NCBI GenBank assembly: GCA_947095585.1
Contig: OX352762.1
Coordinates: 50,299,843 to 50,363,842 of the forward strand
DNA length: 64,000 nt
From: Nephrocerus scutellatus
Taxonomy: Eukaryota; Arthropoda; Insecta; Diptera; Pipunculidae
Reading direction: 5' to 3'
The position numbers and the translations under genes are program-made. The notes under the pieces were generated by a model. The model ran no database searches. It was not told the DNA's origin and was given only the letters and a program-made list of their open reading frames with translations. Positions 43,245-54,539 of this stretch are shown here, in pieces; within the stretch, counting starts at the first letter, position 1; each line of letters begins with the position of its first letter.

Positions 43245-44052
43245 TTTGGAGTTATGTATAGTTTCAGAGTGGATCTCAGCAAAACACGTGGGCTGAGAAC
43301 GAATTTTTTCGCTTTATTTGCTTATGTAAATGTCCACAGTCCAGCAATTCTGGCACTAAGCGAAACTCAGGTAATTGAGAATTCTTATACTTCAGATTTA
43401 AATCTGCCTGGTGCCATTATTTTCCCAAGACGCGGGCTCGCAATTTATTTATGTCTGTAGTGATGTTGCGTTCAAAATGTTGCCTCAATCAAGCCAATAT
43501 TCCAATGCGGAATTTAATTTCATATGGCTGAAAGTAATGGTACAAGGGCGCAGCATCCACTACTGTTTTCTTTATAGAAGCCCCAACTTAGACAGTGTTT
43601 CAGCTCTTCACGAGTTTGATGCACTGTCTGGTTCAATTGCAAGAATTGTCACAAATGATGAGAACACTGAAATCGTTATTGCGGGCGATTTCAATGTACA
43701 CAATTCTTGGTGGCTTCGCCATTCTGGCCAGACAACACCCGTAGAAAGGGATGCTGAGTTGTTCGCTGAGTTTAATCACCTTACTCAGCTTGTAAATGAG
43801 CCTACAAGAATACGGGACATTGCAAATCATTCCGCAAACACCCTTGACTTGTTCCTTACCTCTCGTCCTGATAATTACTCTGTCAATGTATTATCGCCTC
43901 TAGGCTCGTCTGACCATTGTGTTGTATCAGCTAATTTCTCGTTAATAAACCACACAATTAGAGAAAAAAACAGTATGTACTTAAAATTGAATCGTAATCT
44001 GTCGTCTTTCGTACACCAAAACATTCCTAGTACTCTTTCGGTTGAAGATTGA
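43245..44052 (+). pseudogene. LINE APE-type endonuclease fragment
   Basis: It reads through the standard endonuclease motifs: LALSETQV with the catalytic Glu, GLAIYVC, FLYRSPNL, IVIAGDFNVHN, NTLDLFLTS and GSSDHCVVSA. This enzyme nicks target DNA to prime reverse transcription in CR1/Jockey-group LINEs. The frame changes once near 43440-43455, splitting 43245-43460 from 43411-44052. The sequence stops just after the endonuclease at 44052, so RT is absent. It is more decayed at the 5' side, and the exact start is uncertain. Confidence 0.75.
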
Positions 44053-44344
44053 ATATCCATGGGAAGTATTTTTTCACACGCCCATAGACGAAGGTGACTG
44101 TTTCATACACTATAACCTAGCTTCAAAAGTAGCCGTTATACACATTAGTAAATAATATAAAATGCTTTTGTTATTTACTGCAGTCACAGCGAATACATAT
44201 TCCCAGAGTAATTTTGCATTGCATTTGGTCGTGTGAAAAATAGCGTACATTACTCGCAGAAAAGTGCTCATAGTAAACTCCAAATTTCTCACTCGTTATG
44301 TAATATACTATATCTTCATGATGGTTTTCCTGGTTCAGATTGGC
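44053..44344. other. Spacer, no gene seen
   Basis: No feature was recognised. Confidence 0.45.
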
Positions 44345-46527
44345 TTAAAGTTTATTATTTGAAATAAAGTTATGTAGAACAAAGCGAGGGGCGGCGAAAA
44401 TCTGATTTGCTTCTTCACAAACCTGTGTAACTATTATCATCACGGTCGAAGCTGATAACAAGGTCGTCGACATACATGTTTTCAATGACTGCCTTAGCTG
44501 CTTCAGGAATAGTGCTAACATATTTGGCAGCGTTGATTTTTTAAATGTGTTCCGCAAAGCATGGTTAACATACTGCTCCAAATGCCAGAGAAAACGCTGT
44601 GCATCCTGGTTTTGAGCTCGTATTTTGACCTGTGAAAACATGTCTTGAATATTTCCAGCTACAACGACCCTTCCCAGACGAAATTTTAAAAGAATTCGTA
44701 TGAGTGACTCTGCATGTTCTGGACCTTTCAGTAGAGTTCAATGATATACAGCTGCAGCATCGGAAACAATGCGCAGCTTTTCTGGCTTTCGTGAAAGGTA
44801 GCGTGGATATGTGTGCGTAGTTGGCTTTTGGTAAACGTCTACATTGGTAAATAAAGATCTGTTACAGTTCTTAAATTTTTAAATGAAAATTCTGGTGCTC
44901 TCTTGTAGTTTCCCTTTATGCTACAAGAAACCCTTTTCGTCATTTGCGTCGTAGTTTGGGTGCCTAACAATTTAAGAGTTAGATGCTGTGTTTGTCCTTT
45001 AATACCAAAGGCATCGGCAATGTCATCTTCTATCAATGATAGTGAGGATCCCTCATCGGCAAAACATTCTAGGCTACCTTGAGGACCTGATAGCGTTACT
45101 GGCATGATTTTAAATAATTGTCTACCTGGACTATTAATATGACAATTTAGGACAGAGATAATCCCTTTTAACGATTTCCCAATTTCATTTGTTTGAATTT
45201 AGTGCATTCAGTAACTTTATGCCTATAATTATACATGATACACACTATTCGGGTTTCATCACTCAGCTGTTTTGGCATTTCGTGGCTATATAGAATTTTT
45301 CGTGATGCCGTTTTATGACTGTTGGTGGTTAAAAAAGAAGACTGTATCAACGAAGATTGGCTCGTTCGAGATGACTGAGTTGTTGCTATGGATGGCATTA
45401 AGCTGACAACTTTGGCAAAGTCACTTATCCATCTTGAAAAGGATTTTATGGTCGGATATGGTTCAAGAGTAGCGGCTTCTCGAGACCATTCATACCGTTT
45501 TGACACTAGGTGCTTAGCAACTAACTGCACGAGCAACATAGGATTCAGCAAGTGGTGTTCACAGTTGCTAGACTTAAAAAACGCTACTATATTTCTTACC
45601 CTGTTGGCACACGGCAATACATTTTCTAAATGGTTGTCAAAAATTTGTGGAAAATGTTGAACCTTTCCATTTGGGTGCGTATCAGCAAATCGGGACGTCC
45701 AAAGTTGAACTTAAGCTTGCTTATGACCTGTTCAACGTTATCCGGATAAATTAAAAACTAATTGACGCATTCTTTGGCTTCACCTTTGAGTTGTTTTGCA
45801 ACCGCATCATGTTTTGCTTGTTGCTGTATCCAAAGTTGTTTGTTTACTCCATGAACGTCGAATAAAACTGAGGCCATTCTTCTGAACTACCTCCGAATAG
45901 CGGAAGTGGATACAGCTGCGCTGCTTGCTCACCAAAAAACGTAGATATCTGATGGTTGTTAGTAAGTGAGTGCTGAGTAGAGTTTGCTGCTGGTAAATAT
46001 GTTGATGCAGCAAGGTTTCGAAAGCTCTGCTGTGGACATGGTACATTGTCGCAATTAAGACTCGACGGACGCTGTAAGCTATCTTGGTCTGACAAATTAC
46101 TGAAATTTACGTGAGGCGATCTTGGCACGACGTTATATTGCATTTGGCTGGTCGTTGAAGCAATTTCCGAAACTCGTTCACACAATCTTTTTAATTCAGT
46201 CAAAGTGTTTTTACTTAGGTTAGATACGGTTTCATGTAATGTGACGATGCTCTGAAGAATAATATTTAGTTCTTCCTTGGAAGTGTTTCCTGAAATAGGA
46301 TGATCCACTACTTGTATTTGTTTTCAGTTTCAGAAACGATACTCACAGTTCTTTCGTTTCCATCGTCTAAAGTGTCGTCTCCCAAATCCACTAGTTAATT
46401 TCTTTTCTGCGCCATTCTTCTTGTCTTCATAACAGTTCCGGCAATCCGCTGCTTGTTGAATCTTTCGAGTACCCAAATCAAAATATTCCGTTGTCGTCGA
46501 CTTTCTTGCTGCTTTCCTCATATACAA
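44345..46527 (-). pseudogene. BEL/Pao gag-protease-RT remnant
   Basis: Minus-strand pieces are in order. The gag N-terminus is at 46330-46527, and the gag core ends PLPLFGGSSEEWPQFYSTF (45844-46308). A second gag part ends in a Cys/His cluster (45168-45617). Protease with DEGSSLSLIEDD follows (44839-45105). The RT start QVKIRAQNQDAQRFLW (44580-44641) is followed in another frame by MYVDDLV, whose YVDD lies at 44463-44474. Many stops and frameshifts are present. The rest of RT, RNase H and integrase are missing here but equivalent parts lie at 36604-37972 in the same orientation. Confidence 0.8.
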
Positions 46528-47113
46528 ATTGCCTTCGGTTTGTTAGGCACGAATTAACAGCTACGTTGGCAACTCAGGAGTAATTTCAAGTCAACTTTTT
46601 TGAATATTTCTGTTTCCTTTCAATGCAGGTATGCTCCGTTAGTTACCTGTATCACGCAGACGCACAAGTTGTCTGCTACGCGAACCGTATCGCGTACAGT
46701 TTGCCTGCTTTACGAATTAACCGATCAGAAAAATTTAAGGCGACTTCGTTAAATGTTGCTTTTTAATACACAGCTCAAAGTATATTCCGTTACCCGTGTT
46801 TTGCGTACAGTTTGTCTGCCTTGGCTAGGCTACACGAATTTACCGATATTTCGGCAACTCAGGAACAATTTTACATCGACGCGTTTAATATTCCTTTTTT
46901 TGTACGCAACGCAAAATATATTTCAGGATGCACAAAACGCCAGTCTATTTAAATTCGACCGCGTTGAATATTTCTCTTTGTTCGCAACACAAATATATTT
47001 CTTTCCCCGTAGGTTTTGCCGTATATATGTGTGTGTCGGCAACTTAGAGACAATTTTGAAAACGAGTCAAACAAAAAATACGAGTTTATGTTTTTATTGA
47101 AACTTATTAAAAA
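46528..47113 (-). other. Possible leader/LTR region of the BEL remnant
   Basis: There is no coding frame. The phrase GGCAACTCAGGARYAATTTY occurs near 46566 and 46852 and, altered, at 47038, so the region is built of diverged repeats. A primer site or LTR edge was not recognised. Confidence 0.35.
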
Positions 47114-47409
47114 CTAGCTGACCCGACAGACGTTGTCTTGTCCCACGTTCAATAAATTTGTTTGTGATCATTTTGTGGACTTGTGAAAAGCTATTCGAAA
47201 AATTAAATCAAAGTAAAAATGAGAAAAAAAACGTCAACCAAATGATTTATTATCTTTAATTAAATTTGAAATTACAATGAATCTCAAGGTGTTTTCTTTA
47301 CATTTCGATTTCGATTGCAATGTCATAGAAAACCAATCGAAACAAAGCATTTGTTCGCTTGAACATCACTATTTCGTTTGTGTTGAGATTTTGAAGGTCT
47401 TTTGAGGGT

Positions 47410-47640
47410 CTTTTTGTGGTCTGGCACGGTAACAAACAACGCTGATGGTTTTCCGACACTGGAACAGGCGACATACCATTGACCACGCGAGAAGTATGGA
47501 TTTTCAAGGTAAATGCCTCAAATACTCATTGACTGCCCTTGTGATTTGTTTATTGTTATGCAAACCGCACCCGAAACTGCAGCGCTTAAAGTCTAATGGC
47601 ATGTCGGTTGGAATCATCGGGATGCGTTGACAGATCGCAA
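47410..47640 (-). pseudogene. Helitron helicase C-terminal fragment
   Basis: Short minus-strand pieces resemble the last motifs of the Pif1-like helicase of RepHel proteins: a FAYNNKQITRAV-type stretch in place of the usual INKSQGQT, and a GQWYVACSSVGKPSALFV stretch in another frame. The helicase unwinds DNA during rolling-circle transposition. This copy is strongly decayed. Confidence 0.6.
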
Positions 47641-47977
47641 AAGACAGACTGTGCAAATGGATCAGCTTTCAAATGACACTTGCGCACGTAACTCAAACAA
47701 TTGGAATCTATTTGAATAGAAATGAAATAACGGACTTGTATTGAAGAGATTGCGAATCAACATAAAAGTAAAAAAAAATTTTTTTCGTTATTCCAGTTTT
47801 TTTCATTTTACCGAAAACATTTAATGGAGTTTTTTCCCCAAACAATATCCAATTCATCGTTTTTCAAATTTTCCTACTTCCTTTTGTATTTTTCCCGAAT
47901 TGTCTTTTGCTAAAAATTTATCCGCGAGCATAACGAACAAAACAAAACAAAATCAACCAAATATGTCGTTCCTATCG

Positions 47978-48430
47978 TTAGTTATGATCGAGACGGCATA
48001 CAAAAATTATGAAGCAGTTGTTATATTTTTGTATGTTTGTAAGGAAATGTATCGAATCAGTTCCAGTTCCTGAAACCAATGAGTACAATGACTCTGTTGG
48101 TGGAACCAATGGCGCTAATTTCACTTTTCCATTTGCGCAATACAATCCATTTGCTTCATTTTTGTATTTCAATGCCTTACAGTTACAGTATGGGCGAACT
48201 AAGTTCATAGGTCCAATAGCAACGCATTCGTAGGAACTGTAGTCAATTGAAACATCGTAACTGAAAGCCGCTTGTGGAACATTAGAAGCAGTTCGAAGAC
48301 GACGCGTTGCACGTAACCTATTCCTTTCAATTTCATTTCGCTCTTCACGTTTTTCTGTAGTCCGATTAGATTGAAAATTTGCTTGGTTTGTAGCATTTCG
48401 AGTTCTTTGACCCAAAATGTCTGCCGCCAC
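47978..48430 (-). pseudogene. Helitron RepHel N-terminal fragment
   Basis: It is open for 150 codons from the ATG at 48430. It has an Arg/Glu-rich start (residues 20-50), then CNCKALKYKNEANGLYC with paired Cys, GKVKLAPLVPP, and FLTNIQKYNNCF. These are hallmarks of the Helitron-like N-terminal domain that precedes the Rep nuclease. The frame ends soon after, with no Rep HUH motif in the window, so the protein is truncated by the internal deletion. Confidence 0.75.
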
Positions 48431-48735
48431 GTTAATTATTACTATAATATTGTCTTTATTATTATTTTCACATGCTTAAATTGATATTCATACAGTCTAA
48501 TCAACTTGAATAATAACCATAAATAAATAATTCAAACGCGCATTTGCTTAGACACGTTGACAATTTATGTCCACTGTTTGACAGCTAAAAAAAAAAGTGT
48601 TGTGTTTTTTCTTTCATAAAACATTCCGTGTACCTTCAGGAACATACGAAAAAAAATTAGCCGAATTGGTAGAGCCGTTCTCGAGTTTTGCGCTTAGCAA
48701 CATTCATTTTTATTTATATAGATAGATAGATTTAT

Positions 48736-48999
48736 ATAGATGAATTTATTTGAGATATAAAGTTTATTTATTTATTTATTTTATTTTATAAGTAGTGTAA
48801 TAATAATAAATTAATAACTAATGTATATAATTCAAGTATAATTAATATCTAGCTGTTGTACAATAAATTATTATTATTAGATTTTATTTCAATACAAAAT
48901 TAAATATAAAAAAGGAAAAGGAAGAGTAACTAATAGCTGTAGGATTTTTTGTCCTTTAAAAGCTAATCAGTCACCCTTTTATTTAATACAACGTGATTA
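48736..48999. other. AT-rich spacer
   Basis: No gene is seen. Part may be the 3' untranslated tail of the LINE fragment that follows on the minus strand. Confidence 0.4.
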
Positions 49000-49170
49000 C
49001 AGATGATTTTCAACTAATGATGCCAGATGAGTTTTCAATAATTTTTTAAACTTTGAAACATTTTCAGATGTTTTAATTACATTAGGTATTTTATTATATA
49101 CAAATGGCCCGATGAATGTAATTGCTTTCCTGCCAAATTCGGTTTTGATTTTATTACTCTTCAGAAAGTT
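49000..49170 (-). pseudogene. LINE RT C-terminal tail fragment
   Basis: The minus strand encodes about 50 codons with KTEFGRKAITFIGPFVYNKI, then NVSKFKKLLKTHL. This is the usual end of the RT polyprotein in CR1/L2-type LINEs (GxxxxxFxGPxxWNxLP followed by a Lys-rich helix). It is short and isolated. Confidence 0.55.
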
Positions 49171-49404
49171 AAGTTAAAGTAAGAAATATGAAATATACGA
49201 ATAAATGTAAATTACTGTCGAAATTGGCGAAATGAAATATGTATCTTGCGAGCGTGTGTGGTTTTGTGTTCGTCTTGATTTTTATGACCGTCTTGTTTCA
49301 AAATTGTTTTGTCTCTGTTTGTTTAAGTTCGTCATGTCTCGTTGATGCGTCAATGTTCGATGTTTTTTGGTCGATCGATGGCTCGGTAATATTTTGTAAA
49401 ATAT

Positions 49405-49600
49405 TTGTATGGGATCCCCCCGACCCCGAGGTCCGAGGGGCCTCAAATTTTAATAGAAAGTATTGTCACCGGAAATATACATGTGTGCAAAATTTCAATA
49501 AAATTGGGCTATGGGAAGTGGGTTAAAAATTGATCAGAAAATCTGACCAGCCAGCACGCCACCCAGCCAGCCTCGCGAAGTTAATATAGAGAATTTAAAA
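49405..49600 (+). repeat. Family R copy, 3' part
   Basis: It contains GAGGGGCCTCAAATTTTAAT, one ATACATGTGTGC module, GGGCTATGGGAAGTGGGTT, a CAGC tract (49546-49572) and GAAGTTAATATAGAGAATTT. It closely resembles 3117-3290. Confidence 0.8.
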
Positions 49601-49857
49601 AGAAAATATAGTGGGGTGTATTTAGCTAATTTTTTACAATTGAGTGTTGGTTATCATAAAAATTCATTTCAAAAGTAAGAACTTAATTACATTTACAATA
49701 TTTAAATTGATGTTTATCTTTATTAAAAAATTCAAGGGAAAAACAACTTAAAGAGTAATTAGTGAGAGCAAAAAAGTTTAGAATACAATACTACGTTACG
49801 TAACAAAAAGCAACAAATTTTCGATTTCGGAATGATTCAAATCAAGAAGCTACAGTC

Positions 49858-50353
49858 TTATTTTTTTAAGAAAATAGATAATTTTCTGACGATTCGTATG
49901 CTTGCAGGGACCCTGTTAAATAATCGACAAGAAACGATGGTGTAGAATCGGCTAAAATGTGTTGAATGAAACGAAGGAACATCTACTATAAAGCCTGAGT
50001 TGCTGCGTAGATTCAAACCTACATTTGGAGTCCTATAAAAACCCCTTCTTTTAAAGAACACTTTCAATGCTTTGAAGTAATATAAGTGCCTTACTGGTAG
50101 TATTCCTAGAAGTCTGAAAAACTCCATTGAATGGGCTAGACGACTTGCATTACAAATATTCCTAATAACACACTTTTGCAGCACAGCCAATTGCTGAATT
50201 TTATTTAAATATGCACCTCCCCAACAGATTATTCCATATTGAAATTTAGAGTGGAAAGGCCATAATAAATTGCCTTTAAGGTATTAATATTGAAATAATT
50301 TCTAAGACGGTAAAAGGATCGAATTACTGAAAGTAAGTATCTTTTTAAGATTT
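49858..50353 (-). pseudogene. CR1-like RT C-terminal part
   Basis: This continues the RT of 51718-53139 across the LTR insert. It has the phrase LSVIRSFYRLRNYFN near 50320, LQKCVIRNICNASRLAHSM near 50170 and LLGILPVRHLYYFKAL near 50080, then CRLFNRVPASIR, and ends at the stop at 49858. This is the usual thumb and tail of CR1/Jockey-group RT. Confidence 0.8.
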
Positions 50354-50357
50354 CAAT
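50354..50357. other. Target-site duplication CAAT, left of solo LTR
   Basis: It is repeated at 51714-51717. Confidence 0.8.
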
Positions 50358-51713
50358 TGTAACGAAGAAAATTTGAACTTTTCGTCTTACACCCACTGTG
50401 CACGCACGGAGATCAAATGCATGCAAAAAGCCCAGCGTAGCAACACAACACGTGCGTGCAAACAAGTACAGCAGGGCACGCACGCAAGAAGAAAAAATCA
50501 ACAAGTGCCAATCGAATCATGCATGGCAACACAGCGCATGCATGCAAATAAATACAGCATAGCAACTCAACACGTGCATGCAAACAAGTATGTACGAAGT
50601 AACGGAGGTGAGAAAATGCGAAATGGAAAAAACCCAAGCGATCTGTTACAAGAGAAAACCACCAACATCACGAGAGAGATGAGAGAACTACAAAGCTGCA
50701 AGCCTACAAAAAGGCAAAGACAACCAAGAGGCAAAGATTATAAAAGGATTAGCACATGAAGAATTGTTCTCTTTGGTCTGCATCAGTGAGACTGTTCACT
50801 TCAACAGTGGGACACCAAAAACAGTGAACAGTGGAAAATTAAAACGCCTCAAGGAGATATCAGCAGCATCGGCAACTACCGGAAATTGACACAAAAGTAT
50901 TTACCGTAAGCGAGACACCCGAACAACATAATTTACATGAGAACTACCCACGAAGCTAGAGACGGAGGAATTTTAAAGGCGTGGTACAGGACAATTAACG
51001 TTGGTCGGCGCTGGAATCAGGTTAGCCATCCATCTCGAGACTCTGAAAACCTCGATAGGGAGAGATTCCCCTTGTTAGATAGAAACCCTTCGAACTCAGG
51101 ACACTGGCGGGCCTTATAGGACTCCATCTTGAGTTTCGATTCTCGTAGGGCCGAGTTTTCCCATTTAGTAGAAAGTGAACAGTGAAAGATCTGCCTCTCT
51201 CTATTAAATCTAGTTCAGAAACCCCTTTCTTTGTCTCGAGACTCTGGCGGGCCTTATAGGACTCCATCTCGAGACTCTGAAAACCTCGATAGGGAGAGAT
51301 TCCCCTTGTTAGATAGAAACCCTTCGAACTCAGGACTCTGGCGGGCCTTATAGGACTCCATCTTGAGTTTCGATCTCTCGTAGGGCCGAGTTTTCCCATT
51401 AAGCGGGGAGCGAGTGGTGAAAGACCTGCTCCTTCCGACTAAATCCCGTAGGGACAAATTCCCCTTAAAGGCGCCTGAAGTGCGAACCAAAGTTTCTTGC
51501 CCGTACCACGTCGTTACGAGACCCGAGTCAGCGGCCAAGAAACCAGGCGTGACGGCAGAAGAATAAGCAATTTAATAATTATAATATAAATATTCAACCA
51601 AATTTTACGGAGTCAATAAAGAAATAATTTTGTAACTAAAACAACGGCTTATTAGTTAATAGGCAAACGACCCTGGACACCGGCGAGCGTACCCCGGCAT
51701 TTACCTCGTTACA
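50358..51713 (+). mobile_element. Solo LTR (or TRIM) inserted in CR1-like LINE
   Basis: The ends are TGTAACGA and TCGTTACA, with a 4-bp CAAT duplication. The insert is 1356 bp. A TATAAAAG box lies at 50739-50746 and an AATAAA signal at 51615-51620, which suggests a + orientation. Units sharing GGGAGAGATTCCCCTTGTTA (about 51040-51165 and 51264-51400) repeat internally. No coding region, primer site or second LTR is seen, so a solo LTR left by recombination is the simplest reading. Confidence 0.75.
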
Positions 51714-51717
51714 CAAT
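51714..51717. other. Target-site duplication CAAT, right of solo LTR
   Basis: It matches 50354-50357. Confidence 0.8.
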
Positions 51718-53139
51718 ATGTTTAGACCAATTGAGGTTTTTGTCAAACGTTACACCTAGGTATTTAAAAGTGTTTACGTTTTCTACTACGAAACATTTTG
51801 CATCGCATATCTGTTCATTTGCAAAGTGGCATTAGAACTAAGTATAATGCAATCACTAATTTGTGACGCAAACAATTAGAAGAGTGAAAAACGATATCAC
51901 AAGTAGGTAAATCCTGTGAAGTAAGGCGGAAATACATAAGTTTGGTTTTGCTGCTGACAACTAATTAGTTTTTTTGCAAACCATTCTCTTAGCAAATGTA
52001 TGTTGTGGTTTAAAACAGCAACCAGATTGAAAGAGTTTGCAGAATTATAGGCAATGCCAAGATCATCCGCAAAGGCTGTGATTTTACCCATTAAGGGGAG
52101 ATCAAAAATCGAATTCAAGTATATTAAAAACAAGATGGGGCCAATAACAGATCCTTGCGGTACACCTTGTATAATACATTTTGAATTACTAACCTTATCA
52201 CTGACAAAAACCCTTTGGGATCTAATGGTAAGATACGACTTAAACCAGTCATAAATAAAACCACGAAAACCAGCATTATATAGTTTAGATAAAATAATTT
52301 ATGGTTTACCATATCGAAAGCTTTAGTTATATCAACAAAAAGACCTGCACAAGAGCTTTTAGAATCAAGACCCCTATGCATAACTGAGCAAAAGTCGAGA
52401 AGAGCATCTTCAATAGAAAGGTCTGTTCTAAAACCAAGTAGTGCAGAACTTAGGTAATTAATCTTGCTAAGGTAAGCAAGGACTCTGTTTTTAACCGCTT
52501 TTTCAAAAAAATTTGAAATTGAAGGTTATAAAGAAATTGGTCTATAGTTGTTTTTGTCTGTTTCATAGCCCTTCTTAAAAAGAGGTATTACATTTGCGCA
52601 TTTATACTTAAATTGAAAATATGAGCTTACACATCGACTATATTGAGCGAAATATTTTTTAATAAGATGTTGGAAATACCGTCTTTACCACAAGAGTTCG
52701 AGTTCCTTAGTGCACTAATTAATTTTAAAATCTCCAGTCCAGAGAAAGGATTAAAAAAGAAGCTGTTTCTTGAAGTACTATTTTCACAGGTTGCAGAGCC
52801 AGTGCAATAATTGCAATGAGTATAAGAATTTATAGAATTAGAAGATTGTCCAACTGAAGCAAAGAATTCGTTGAATTCATTTGCCACACTTGATAGTTCA
52901 GTAATCACAGTACTACCATTTCTTAATGTAATAGTTCTTCTTTGTCCTTTGGGTTTTCTATTTACAATACTGTTTACAACATCCCATTCCATCTTTAAAT
53001 GTCCATGGGCATTTCTTATTTTATTTAGAAAGTAATTGTCACGAGTGGACCGAACTTCTATATTTATGTTCCGACACAATTGAATATAACGTGCTTTTAA
53101 TTGAAAATTCAATGGGTGTTTACAGCATTTTTTATGCAA
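51718..53139 (-). pseudogene. CR1-like reverse transcriptase
   Basis: Motifs run in order on the minus strand in several frames. SALRNSNSCGKDGISNILLK (about 52690) is followed by NVIPLFKKG and YRPISL near 52545. Motif A, FVDITKAFDMV, lies near 52330, then FLIYLNSIF and motif C, FADD, at 52062-52073. LRTLGV-type and FKYLGVTFDKNLNWSKHI end next to the LTR insert. Catalytic Asp residues are present. The 52627-53139 part is one open frame; the rest is broken by stops and shifts (for example near 52520 and 52290). Confidence 0.85.
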
Positions 53140-53310
53140 TTTATGTCGAAGATTAATTTTACGTACTAAAGAGTGACTTATCCAGGGCTTGAGTCTTTTA
53201 TTTGAACCCCTATGAACAACATAGTAGCTTCAAAAATTAATGCAATTTTTGAGTATATTTAAAAATAAATCATATGCGGCTGAAGCATTTACTTCAGCAT
53301 AAACTTCTTC

Positions 53311-53960
53311 TCAATTAATGGAACGTAGCTCAAAGTTTAATTTATCAAAATTAATTTTCTGTAATTTAAGTGAAGGAGAAGAATTATTCTTGCTTTTATG
53401 TTGAATTATTTTAAATATTATACCCGTCATACAATGATCAGTTAATTGAAGATCAATGTTAATGCTACCACAATGTTTATTTTGGATATTTTTGAACCGA
53501 CCAAGTACATGATCCAGACAGCTGCCTGAAGAACACCTAGTGGGCTGATTAATAAACGAAGTTAGGCCGTACTCAGCTAAAATAGCCCGGTAAGAATCGG
53601 ACGCAGGACCGTAATTTAGTAGATCTAAATTAAAGTCGCCTAAAATTACAATGTTAAGTTTATTTTCAAGGATTAAGAAGTTCGAAAAATCATCCAAAAA
53701 GTGTTGAATAGGCTTAGAGTTAAATCTATATAGACACAAAAATATGAAGACTTCATTTCCTAAGGTGGAGGTTATTTTTATAGCGTCTGCACTCCCCGAA
53801 TAAAAACACCAACTCCGCCAGCAGAATACGAATCGTTAGAGTTAGCATGAAATATGTAACCAGGTAAAGAATAATCTTCAATCTCACACGAGTAAATCCA
53901 TATTTCGGACACAAAAATTAAGTCTAGTAATTTAGCAAAAGCTTCTAGGTTGCAAATCAT
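53311..53960 (-). pseudogene. CR1-like APE endonuclease
   Basis: The first part (53778-53960) has FVSEIWI with the catalytic Glu and GGVGVFIRG. The second (53311-53739) has VILGDFNLDLL, QPTRCSSGSCLDHVLG and LTDHCMTG, with the expected Asp, Asn and His residues. A frame change around 53740-53775 separates them. Upstream, VVHQNIRSLRQNFKLM near 54000 is the usual endonuclease start, in an adjoining frame. Confidence 0.8.
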
Positions 53961-54169
53961 TAATTTAAAATTCTGCCTTAAACTACGAATGTTCTGATGA
54001 ACAACGAAAAAAGACCTATTACAAACTTAGAAGGAAATAAGTACATTATCGCTAGAACAATTAATGTTGTTAGTGGTGAAATTTTCGTCAAAATATTCAT
54101 GAGCATTATTGAAAATTAACATAATAAAAGATAAATTAGTCTGGCACATATACTAGATCTTCAAAAATC

Positions 54170-54535
54170 GCAAAACAAAAATTTCACCACCATTGTCCTT
54201 CTTTAACAGAATGGTATTTCCCTTGAACCATAGAAACTTTTAATGCTTTTCCTTTTTGATGTTATTTGCTGCCTTAAACAAAGCTCTAGTATACTTAGTA
54301 AAACTATTATTCATATAAATGTTACTTATATTTTTCCCATTACTTATAAATAAGGAAGTGTTGAGTTTCTTCTTCGCATTTGTTTTTCTCCTTAGAATTT
54401 TCTGTACCGTCTTAAGGAAGTCACTGTTTATTTGCTTGAGACAGATGATCTCCTCATATAGTCGCTGCAGTTTTATTGGACTGTTAGACGGAGGTGTCGG
54501 TGCTGCTTGCTGTTACTTTCTATTACTTGCACTTT
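54170..54535 (-). pseudogene. CR1-like ORF1 C-terminal fragment
   Basis: The minus strand encodes a Lys/Arg-rich stretch ending LFKAANNIKKEK, then KFLWFKGNTILLKKDNGG. This matches the usual end of ORF1 in insect CR1-like LINEs (KxYKYLWxKNGxIxVRKxDG). A stop interrupts it just before KFLWF. The 5' part is missing. Confidence 0.65.
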
Positions 54536-54539
54536 CTAT

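Larger units (their letters stand above)
47114..48735 (-). mobile_element. Helitron, internally deleted
   Basis: On the minus strand it ends GTCGGGTCAGCTAG, i.e. CTAG (47114-47117) followed by T, as expected for the CTRR terminus of Helitrons, with a small GACA..TGTC hairpin just inside. The 5' side is TCTATCTATATAAATAAAAA at 48714-48735. Both N- and C-terminal parts of the RepHel protein are recognisable, but the centre is gone. Confidence 0.75.
49620..54535 (-). mobile_element. CR1-like LINE interrupted by a solo LTR
   Basis: On the minus strand it holds the ORF1 C-terminal part (about 54530-54170), endonuclease (about 53960-53310), RT (53139-51718), the RT tail (50357-49858), and a 3' untranslated region to about 49620. 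A 1356-bp LTR-type insert at 50358-51713 splits RT from its tail. The 5' end is truncated within ORF1. Frameshifts and stops are scattered through both ORFs. Confidence 0.85.

Noticed and set aside
50373..50759. 128-codon + strand frame
   Set aside because: It lies entirely inside the solo LTR, is low complexity (GCATGCAA words), and has no protein likeness.
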